From Semisulcospira habei (taxonomy: Eukaryota; Mollusca; Gastropoda; Semisulcospiridae), in assembly GCA_036245525.1 (NCBI GenBank), contig BTPG01000005.1:131831290-131895289 (forward strand): a stretch of DNA of 64,000 nt, written 5' to 3'. The first letter of the stretch is position 1. Each line of letters starts with the position of its first letter. Position numbers and translations under genes: made by a program. Shown here in pieces: positions 44,063-51,121 of this stretch. Below the pieces are notes generated by a model. It had not been told where the DNA came from, ran no database searches, and saw only the letters and a program-made list of their open reading frames with translations.

Positions 44063-44598
44063 GTCATTCTAAATTCTCTCTATACAGGATGACGTCTTTT
44101 CTTTCTGGTGTTCTTTTCTGTTCTACGTTTGTTTCCATGTCACCTGAGGAAGGATCTTTGATCCGAAACGTCGTTATTTGTTTCTATTTTAAAGGGTTTT
44201 CTACCACTATCTTCTGTTTTTCTGTCAGGCAACAGTCTTTCTCTAAACACTTTTTCCAATTCCTCTTTTGAATTAACTGTGTGTTGTCTTGTCGAGATAT
44301 ACAAAACAATCACTTCACCATCTACCCTGGTAAATTCTATTTTAGCAACAATCTGAATCTTTACACTACCAGAAAGAAGGTTATCTTGTATGACAGAAAA
44401 AGACCTTTCTATCGATTCATAGACACTGTAAGTGTTGGATATAGGTAAGTCTGTTGTGTGAAACACGTTTCTTAAGCCTGACGAGCTTTGGGCATTGTCC
44501 ATCATTTTTTTTTATTTGTCCGACAAAATAATAAATAGAAAAAATTACACCTTGTGTAATACCACTTTATTGTCTGTAATCCCTATTATAATAAATAT

Positions 44599-45006
44599 TT
44601 AGTTCACTCCCCAACAAATCAACCACTTCCCTGGTATGTGTCTTAAGGTCTTGTGCTCATGCTGCAGGTGTAATATCACTTTATTTACAATAACAAATTC
44701 AATATAATCATGCTGTTTACTTATTTGGCAGAATATGTGTAAACACATACTCTCAAACCAGTCACAGTTAGCATCATAAACTAAAACATCTTGTGTCTTA
44801 AGATCAACAGTCTTGTAATCATAACGTGGTGGACAATTAGAATATCCAAAAGTTACATTATATGCCATGTATATCTTCGATGGTGTTGAGAGTTTTATCA
44901 AAGGCTCAAACGGGTGTTTAACTTGTGTTTTTAAGTCATAAAAATGCTCAACGCCTCTGAAGCTCTCTGTGATATCAAGCGCTCGCCCGCTTTGTCTGTC
45001 CATCAT
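44599..45006 (-). CDS. Polinton gene S, small conserved protein, element 1
   Basis: Frame of about 135 residues starting MMDRQSGRALDI. Conserved core: STPSKIYMAYNVTFGY, then an alternating hydrophobic VNKVILHLQ segment near the end. The homologue at 56914-57261 is shorter and shares the first 110 residues, so the C-terminal tail here may be altered. No known motif. It lies between polB and the ATPase here, but between gene F and the ATPase in element 2; the S-ATPase pair is kept. Function unknown. Confidence 0.58.
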   Translation of the reverse strand: MMDRQSGRALDITESFRGVEHFYDLKTQVKHPFEPLIKLSTPSKIYMAYNVTFGYSNCPPRYDYKTVDLKTQDVLVYDANCDWFESMCLHIFCQISKQHDYIEFVIVNKVILHLQHEHKTLRHIPGKWLICWGVN

Positions 45007-45033
45007 TTTTTATTGACAAAACAAAAGGCTAAA

Positions 45034-45638
45034 TTAATTTACTAACCCATACCCTGTAGGCTGATCTGTCTTTAAAATAAGCTTTAGATGCTTAGTCGAT
45101 TTCAGTTTGTTTTTCACAATGTCTCGTTCATGTTTGTTGGGGATGACATCGTTCTCTCTGAGACAGTCTTCAAAGCTGTCACGATCTTTACAGTAAAACA
45201 AACAGATAACTTTAACTGCTCACGAAAATCTTTCAGTACAGCATTATATTTCTGAGTGAAAATCCATACACTGATGTTTGCATGTCTGCCACTGAAGGCC
45301 AGTTCTGCCAGTGTGTTTCTCTTCTTAACAATATCCTTATCTGCAGAGCAGTCATCGACTATGAACAGGGTTGGCTGTCCTTCAAATTGCTTGTAAAAAT
45401 ACTGCAGGTAGTCGTTCAGTTTCTTCTCAGGGTCGACTAAATAGATGTTGCTGTCAGTCCAAATGAATGAACGGTTGTGATAAGCTTTGTTGTGTTTGAC
45501 AGTAGGACAGAATATCACAATGTTTTCAAAATGATGAATGTATCTTGTTTGTAATAGATTAAGTACAAATTCAGTTTTTCCACAGCCCGTGGCACCAACA
45601 AATAAGCCAATGTGTGGGTCGAGTGTCATTAAGTTCAT
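45034..45638 (-). pseudogene. Polinton packaging ATPase (FtsK/HerA-A32 type), element 1, one frame break
   Basis: Start at MNLMTLDPHIGLF (45638), as in element 2; the natural stop is at 45036-45034. Walker A: VGATGCGKTEF (near residue 13); Walker B: LFIVDDCSAD (near residue 85); sensor-type SVWIFTQKYN (near residue 120). Members of this family pump viral DNA into capsids. A missing A near 45206 (element 2 has AGATAAAC, here AGATAAC) shifts the frame, giving a false C-terminus. The gene begins just inside the right inverted repeat. About 200 residues, normal for Polinton ATPases. Confidence 0.85.
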
Positions 45639-45679
45639 TTTTAAAACACAATATATAAACTGTGTGTACAAAACACTAT

Positions 45680-46600
45680 GCATACCTTTCTGGTCATAAA
45701 AGGGGTACAATCTAATGAACTCACCCACACGGCAGGTGTTACATAAGCTTGTCTGGCTTGATTCTTCCACCTGCTCTGGTCCAGTTGCAATGTAATAAAC
45801 TTACTCACACGACAGCAGGTGTCCCTGCTCTGATCGGGTTTCAAACTCAGACAGTACAAATACAGGCACCCGATTTTACCACCATACTGTTCACTGGAAA
45901 AAGGTATCCTATCCAACCTTTTGTAAGTGCGTTATCGTGTGCCTGTAATCAAACTCAGAGGCACATTCCTGCCCTGAAATATGAAACCACTCAGGCATAC
46001 CCATTTTCCTCGCGTGAGTTGTTGATCTAAAACACTCGTAAAACAGTGTGCGTGTATAGTGACTTTGTATCAGGTCTCTCACTGGGAGTAGAATAATGGG
46101 TTTTGTCTTTCAATTTCAAATGTGTCACAAGTTGGTCTGCGCCTATTAAATAACACTCACGATGTGCTGATGTGTTCGTGTGCTTGGAGTGAAAACAACA
46201 AAATTTTCTCCACACTTTGTCAGATGACGAAACAGAAAACAAAATTCTTTTTCCTCCACACTCCTCAACACTGGGTGAGTCCTAATTATTAGAGAATGAC
46301 CTAGTGCTCTATATTTGGGGAAAAAAAAAAACTATAATCAAGGTTTGTTCCATATTTGGTGAAAGACCTATATTCAAGGTTTGTCTTAGTGCCCTAATGA
46401 CATAAATTTGAAGCGTTGACACAGAACGAAATAATTTGGCCTGATATCTTTGTGTGTGCTTGTGTGTGCTAGGTTGGTGGCTTTGTGGGGGGTGGGGTGG
46501 GGGGGTGGGTTGGTGGCTGGGGTGGATGGCTGGGTGGGGTGTGGGTGTGTGGGGCTTTGTAGGGTGGGGGTGGGGTGTGGGGGTAGGGGGGCTGGGTGGG
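45680..46600 (-). repeat. Right terminal inverted repeat of Polinton element 1
   Basis: Reverse complement of 28997-27905, with the same internal CACCTGC..GTGTGGGTGAGTT repeats and ending in a G/T-rich tract (about 46460-46600). Small indels make it shorter than the left copy. The exact outer end and the expected 6-bp target duplication cannot be fixed because of the simple-sequence edge. Confidence 0.83.
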
Positions 46601-46734
46601 GTGTAAGTGACTATGGAGTGTTTATGCATACTTAGCTGTGTGCAAAACGGGAACAGTATACCTGTGCTGAAATCTGAAATCAGTCAGGCCTGTTTTAAGT
46701 CAATAGTGCAGTTAATTTGAGTATGGTGCCGCGT

Positions 46735-46830
46735 ATGTCACGTGTGCCGCGTATGTGCCGCGTGTGTGCCGCGTGTGTGCCGCGTATGTGCCGCGTGTGT
46801 GCCGCGTGTGCTGTGTATGTTGTGTGTGCT
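46735..46830. repeat. GTGTGCCGCGT minisatellite
   Basis: About eight units of a 10-11 bp GTGTGCCGC(GTAT) motif. Nearby, AAAGGGTCGGGTGGCCTGACTAG at about 46936-46958 recurs with one change at about 47068-47090. No gene is seen from 46600 to 47100. Confidence 0.8.
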
Positions 46831-47104
46831 GAATATTTGAGTGTGCCTGTCTAAACGAAGACAGGTTTACCTGTATTGGAAGGTGCAACCTACCCTGTTA
46901 AAAGACCTGACTGAGGTCAATGACACAGACATTCCAAAGGGTCGGGTGGCCTGACTAGCCTTGTGTGCTATGTAGGTAACAGTTGTGTTTTGTGTGTGCG
47001 CAGTGAGGGAATGCATTGGAGAAGGTAAGGCTGTGACAACATTGATATTTTAACTAGCCTTTGTTTCCAAGGGGTCGGGTGGCCTGACTAGGCAGATAAA
47101 GCTG

Positions 47105-47721
47105 TTGGAGGTATTTGGTCGAGTAGGTTTGTCTAATTACCGAGAGGATCAAATAAATAAATTGATTAGTAAATGGGTGGGCTTGAACTCTCTTATTTTC
47201 ATCTCTCTAAGCTGTAAAATAAAATTTTACCTTAAAATCCATCTCAGGACTAGTCTTGCTGTTAACAACAAGCGTTTTGGGGGTATTCCTTTTTCCAGAT
47301 ATCCAAACACACATGACACTTTAGAATATAACAACAACAATCTGCTGCACACTCGAAGCATCCCCTTCAGTCATCTTGAATCTAAAAGCACATGGCACCA
47401 TGCTAACTTGCACAAGCTGTCACATCAGTGGTCAAATGCCATCTAAAAGTTCTTAATTTTTCTGAATCACACAGCAGTCAAGAAGCACTGTCACTGTCAT
47501 ACTTTGACGACCTTTTGCAGACATTGCATCTTAAATCATTCTGTACACAAGCCAAGATTAGCTTTTTACTCGCGAAACGTGCGCTTCACACGGAATCATG
47601 CTACGTCACACTCTGTCTCGTAAAGACTGGGAATCCCCAGCAGAACATGTATATTCAATGGTGTCACCTATCCGCCACAGAAGCGGCCGTCTTCAAAAAC
47701 TGGATTTTTTCTAAACAATAA
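47105..47721 (+). CDS. Unrecognised coding-like stretch (two overlapping frames)
   Basis: Two frames (113 and 97 codons) overlap at 47428-47446; one break would join them. The second continues in broken form with RTENKYVIRP-like and GYNDFFDLPQAYKGP-like segments to about 47830. No domain is recognised. It could be a relic of a transposon protein or noise; the run of open sequence is only weakly unusual. Confidence 0.2.
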
Positions 47722-47829
47722 ACGGAGGAAGGAAAACAAATACGTTATTCGGCCTTCGGGGTACAATGATTTCTTTGACCTCCCTCAGGCCTACAAAGGT
47801 CCGTGTAGCGAACCCCTCCGACCAATAAC

Positions 47830-47832
<3 letters not shown>

Positions 47833-47905
<73 letters not shown>
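47833..47905. repeat. (AT)n microsatellite
   Basis: About 36 AT units, at the 3' end of the minus-strand LINE fragment that follows. Confidence 0.95.
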
Positions 47906-47907
<2 letters not shown>

Positions 47908-47909
47908 AA

Positions 47910-48830
47910 AACAGATAGGTCTCGAGCAGTGATTTAAACGCAGGCAGAGTTGGGGCATGTCTGACATGGGCTGGAAGGTCGTTTCAGGTGACTGGACTGA
48001 AATAAGAAAAGCACGCTGGCCCTGGCTAGACTTATTTCGCCTATGAACCCTGAAAAGACGCGAGTCTGATACTGAACGGAGGGATCTTGAAGGCGTGTAA
48101 ATATGAATGAGGTCGAACAAATATGGGGGAGCAGAACCGGTAATAGCATTGTAACAAATACCAGAGACCGTATACATGATTCTTTGAGATACAGGCAGCC
48201 AGTGCAGGTCAACAAGTAAGGGACGTAGGAGTTATGTGCTCACGTTTTGGTACTCTGTAAATTAGTCGGGCAGAGCAGTTCATAACTCTTTGAAGTTTAT
48301 CAAGAAGATTACGAGGAACACCAGCCTAAAGGGAATTACAAAAATCAATGCGCGAAAGAACAAGGGAGGTAACAAGTGTTTTAGTTGCTTCGGTAGTGAG
48401 GTGTCGAATTGAACTGATCATTCTCAATTTAAAGAAGGAACATTGGCAAACCTTGTTGACATGCTCTCTCATGGTCAGCCTCTTGTCAAAGATATACACC
48501 AAGATTACGGGCCGACTCGGAAAAGGGGATACTGTTCTGACCAACGCTGATGGATCTGAGAGATCAGTGGAGCTTGAACAATAAAATCTTAAGGCCTCAG
48601 TTTCGTGACTATTCACTTGCAATTTGTTCTGTGTGGTCCAATTTTGAATGTCTGTGACACAGGACTCTAAAGACTGGAACATCTGATTAACATGTTTGCG
48701 TTGGGCACTGTCATACAGCTCTGTGTCATCAGCATACAAATGGTGAGAAACAGAGTGACATTTGATAACACTAGATAAAGGCTGGGTATACAATGTGAAA
48801 AGAAACAAAGTTTAATTTTTGTTGTTGTTG
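47910..48830 (-). pseudogene. CR1/L2-like LINE reverse transcriptase fragment
   Basis: Minus strand. The catalytic motif YADDTELYDSA is near 48720, then TQNKLQVNSHETEA, REHVNKVCQ and SRIDFCNSL near 48330. After a break the C-terminal part follows: GSAPPYLFDLIHIYTPSRSL near 48100-48160 and RRNKSSQGQRAFL near 48010. This order is that of CR1/L2/Jockey-type enzymes. It is 5'-truncated before motif B and ends in the (AT)n repeat. Stops and frame breaks make it dead. Confidence 0.75.
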
Positions 48831-49035
48831 AAGTTTTCAGGTTTTTATTTGTACATATTCAGCGAAAAAGAGTGTATCTGACATTCAAGCTTCATCTTAG
48901 CCCGCCGTGAGATGGCCTTAGTCGCCTGCTCGGGCTTAAACCCAAATAACTAACTAACTTCATCATAGCCATTCAGTGCAACATTATTAAAAACGTACTT
49001 TGAACACGATCTATAAATAGATATTGCAAACTATT

Positions 49036-49225
49036 AACCCATACAGCCCTGCCGCACTACAGCAGGAGATGGGTCGACCATGATAATTCAAGGGTAGTGC
49101 CAGATTAGGCTAATCTGTCACTACCCTTGAATTATCATGGTCGATCCATCTCCTGTAATAGGTGCATAGTCGTTAGATGACGCCTCCGAAATTTGGGAAA
49201 TACGTGCGTCGGGCTGAATTGTTTA
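49036..49225. mobile_element. TTAA-type palindromic MITE, copy 6, lacking the centre
   Basis: TTAACCCATACAGCCCTGCCGCAC at the left, GCGTCGGGCTGAATTG at the right. The arms meet at CAGATTAGGCTAATCTG near 49105-49121: the central CTTGGCGCC..GGCGCCAAG of other copies is exactly absent. Confidence 0.8.
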
Positions 49226-49371
49226 TCCCTTTACTGCTTGGGAAGCAGGTCCTAAACACATACCCACATAAAAGAAATTTTCAACTTTTGGGGAAAAAAT
49301 GCAAAAACATTTTACCAGTTTGTGTTTAAGTGGACAAAAAACAATCATAGAACAGCGCTTACTGTGTTTAC

Positions 49372-49528
49372 TTTCAGCGTAGAGACACGAGGCAGGAGTG
49401 AGAGAGTGTGGTGATGCTGCCAATTCCGAAGACACGAAGAAAAATGGCTCCCGATCATGAGTGCGGTTAATGTTCACTTCGAATTTCACGGATTCTCTCT
49501 TTGTCACTTTGTTTATAACCATATTCGT
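49372..49528 (-). CDS. Ectodomain exon E (most upstream visible) of the receptor-like gene
   Basis: A 157-nt exon with a strong acceptor (poly-T tract then TTTTTCTAG ending at 49529) and donor GAAA|GTAAAC at 49372/49371. It is open in phase 0 to phase 1 for 52 residues: TNMVINKVTKRESVKFEVNI, then FFFVSSELAAS and SCLYAE. Its exit phase joins in frame to the exon at 26861, across an intron of about 22.5 kb that contains Polinton element 1. The alternation of charged and hydrophobic residues is beta-strand-like. Further 5' exons (signal peptide) must lie beyond, across element 2. Confidence 0.55.
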
Positions 49529-49564
49529 CTAGAAAAAAAAAAGACATTCAATTAGTGAGGTTTC

Positions 49565-49795
49565 GTTTGAAACGAACGACTCCCAACAAAGAACGAAGCA
49601 AAGTCACGGCGGATAACCAGCTTGTGCCATAAGCATACACAACACTCCAAACATCTCCAAGATACATAGATCCTCATGAACCCTCCGGGCTCATGAGGTT
49701 CTATGTCTCTTAGAGATGTTTGGAGTGTTGTCTGTGCCTATGAAAGAAGTTGGTTATCCGCCGTGACTTTGCTCTCGTTCGTTGTGTTTCGTCCG
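49565..49795. repeat. Large fold-back, about 230 bp
   Basis: The left arm with AAAGTCACGGCGGATAACCA and ACAACACTCCAAACATCTCC pairs with GGAGTGTTGT..TGGTTATCCGCCGTGACTTT on the right. The centre is CCTCATGAACCCTCCGGGCTCATGAGG near 49673-49699. A short second inverted pair, AATAATGACGCATCC / GGATGCGTCATTATT, flanks 49876-50012. Probably a palindromic DNA element; it lies just outside the receptor exon's 3' splice site. Confidence 0.75.
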
Positions 49796-50053
49796 GCGTA
49801 AACGTAACCTCTCCATTATGTTAACTTGTGCATGCGGCCACCGAGAGATAGATACTAAGAGATTTAAAAGACAATGAATTCAATAATGACGCATCCATCA
49901 TTAATTTACGTCATTTTTAATATTAAAATTTTGACTCCCCATTACACCCCCGTTAATTCCAAATCAACCCTTTGATTTTAAAAAGTGATGAGCATGACGG
50001 ATGCGTCATTATTGATCTGATTATCTTACGGGTCTCATACTTCCTTTCTCTCA

Positions 50054-50262
50054 CCAAGGTCAAGGTCATCAAGGTCAAGGTCATGGGTCAAGATCATCAA
50101 GGCCAAGGGTCAAGGTCATGGGTCAAGATCATTTATGGCAAAGTCATCAAGGTCAAGGTTATGTTCAAGGTCATGGGTCAAGAGTCAAGGTCATGTGTCA
50201 AGGTCATCAAGGTCATGGGTCAAGGTTATGAGTCAAGGTCATGGGTCAAGGTCGTCGAGGTC
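50054..50262 (+). repeat. GGTCAAGGTCATG-type minisatellite
   Basis: About 15 imperfect units of GTCAAGGTCAT(G/C) with spacing 6-18 bp. Each carries an AGGTCA hexamer, the half-site of nuclear receptors. The repeat at 7446-8320 carries the same hexamer on the other strand. Confidence 0.85.
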
Positions 50263-50539
50263 TGGAACCAAAAAATGGTAAAAGTCTGCTCCTGGTCTTT
50301 TTCCAGTTGCTCTCACAGAGTCAGCTATAACCCAGGTTCAAGTGCACAATTCGCCTTCCCTGTGAGAGCTTTTGGTGTGGCCTAGCTTTTGGTTTGTTCC
50401 GCCCACCCCAGACCGACTCCTCAACTCGTGGAGATGTCCCAGAGGTGCTTGGAACAGACAAAGAGAGTTACAACCTTAGGTTAATGTGCACAACTCACTC
50501 TCTTTGTTTGTTTGCCAGGCCACTGGACCACTCACGGAC

Positions 50540-51069
50540 CCACAATGAATAGAAACATTTTCATATATATATCCCTACATTCTCCTAAAAAAATTTAAGC
50601 TGGTGAAGCAAAAGTAAAAAAGTAATACCCAAAAAATTATATTTGTATTATAAGACAACAATAATCACACATTTTTAAACAAAAATCAAATTAATAACAT
50701 CTTTGTACTATTATCTACCATAATTATTGACACATCTTGCCTTTTATTTATTATGAAAAAATATATATTTTAGTCAAAAATTAAAACATAATTTAATGAA
50801 GCAAGGGAAGTAACTTTTTGTCTTACCAAAATTTTCACAAAATTACTTCCCTTGTATGAACTTATATTCAACAAAGGGAAGTAATCTAAAATTTTGTTAC
50901 TGAACAGGTGGTGATTCCTTCCCTTTTACTGAACAAAGGGAAATAATCTGTTATTTCTTATGCTGATACTGAACAGAGCAAATTCTCTCCCATGTTGTTA
51001 CTGAGTCTAGATTATTTTCTGGTGCTCAAGTCATGGGTAAAATTATCAAGTTACTGTCTATGTTACTGT
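50540..51069. repeat. AT-rich left end of Polinton element 2
   Basis: No gene. AAGGGAAGTAA-type motifs occur at about 50805, 50875 and 50930, and inverted as TTACTTCCCTT at about 50844, separated by AT-rich DNA. It adjoins the polB start, where Polintons normally have their terminal repeat; the matching right terminus is outside the window, so terminal-repeat status is inferred. The segment from 51070 (ATTATTTTGTCGGACAAATAA) is conserved upstream of polB in element 1. Confidence 0.45.
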
Positions 51070-51121
51070 CTAGATGTAGCAGTATTATTTTTTCATTTAT
51101 TATTTTGTCGGACAAATAAAA

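Larger units (their letters stand above)
41954..44236 (+). mobile_element. Penelope-like retroelement inserted in polB, 13-bp target duplication
   Basis: GTCAGGCAACAGT occurs at 41954-41966 and 44224-44236, so the insert is 41967-44223 (2257 bp). Element 2 shows the uninterrupted site. Short inverted repeats of about 40 bp (AGAAAAACAGAAGATAGTGG.. at about 41998-42037, inverted at about 44186-44225) flank the coding region, as seen in some Penelope elements. It is 5'-truncated: the reverse transcriptase lacks its N-terminal part. The 3' region has GT repeats (43815-43880), a run of 54 T at 44007-44060 and a CCTGAGGAAGG..CCGAAACG hairpin. Confidence 0.85.
38745..44505 (-). pseudogene. polB: Polinton protein-primed DNA polymerase B, element 1, split by a Penelope-like element
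   Basis: Minus-strand gene of about 1160 codons when the insertion is discounted. N-terminal part at 44505-44224, the rest at 41966-38745. Motifs in order: Cys/His finger CKRCLQRFSSIKVAHKH; Exo I YADFESL (about 41230); HNH-like RDHDHITGRYRG (about 40860); Exo II FFHNLKGYDSH (about 40770); Exo III region YLKADVCLLADVFES (about 40340); Pol A LDANNLYGF (about 40040); Pol B KLMNNACFGKTMEN (about 39610); Pol C YTDTDSMIID (about 39310). This is the replicative enzyme of Polintons, with proofreading. Breaks: the insertion, the frame change near 40709, a TAA near 39392 and several after 39000. See the A9-run finding for the frame change. Confidence 0.88.
27905..46600. mobile_element. Polinton/Maverick element 1 (about 18.7 kb)
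   Basis: A virus-like DNA transposon bounded by inverted repeats of about 1 kb. Gene order from the left: major capsid (-), A (+), B (-), C penton-like (+), D (+), E (+), a repeat-rich gap, F (+), G (+), H (+), I (+), integrase (+), DNA polymerase B (-), S (-), packaging ATPase (-). The set of self-primed polymerase, retroviral-type integrase, ATPase and jelly-roll capsid defines the Polinton/adintovirus group. Many genes carry frame breaks, and two retroelements have landed in it, so it is inactive. It sits in an intron of the receptor-like gene. No adenain-like protease is recognisable. Confidence 0.88.

Noticed and set aside
48326..48808. A host reverse-transcriptase-related gene
   Set aside because: Motif order and truncation match a CR1/L2-type LINE fragment ending in a simple repeat.
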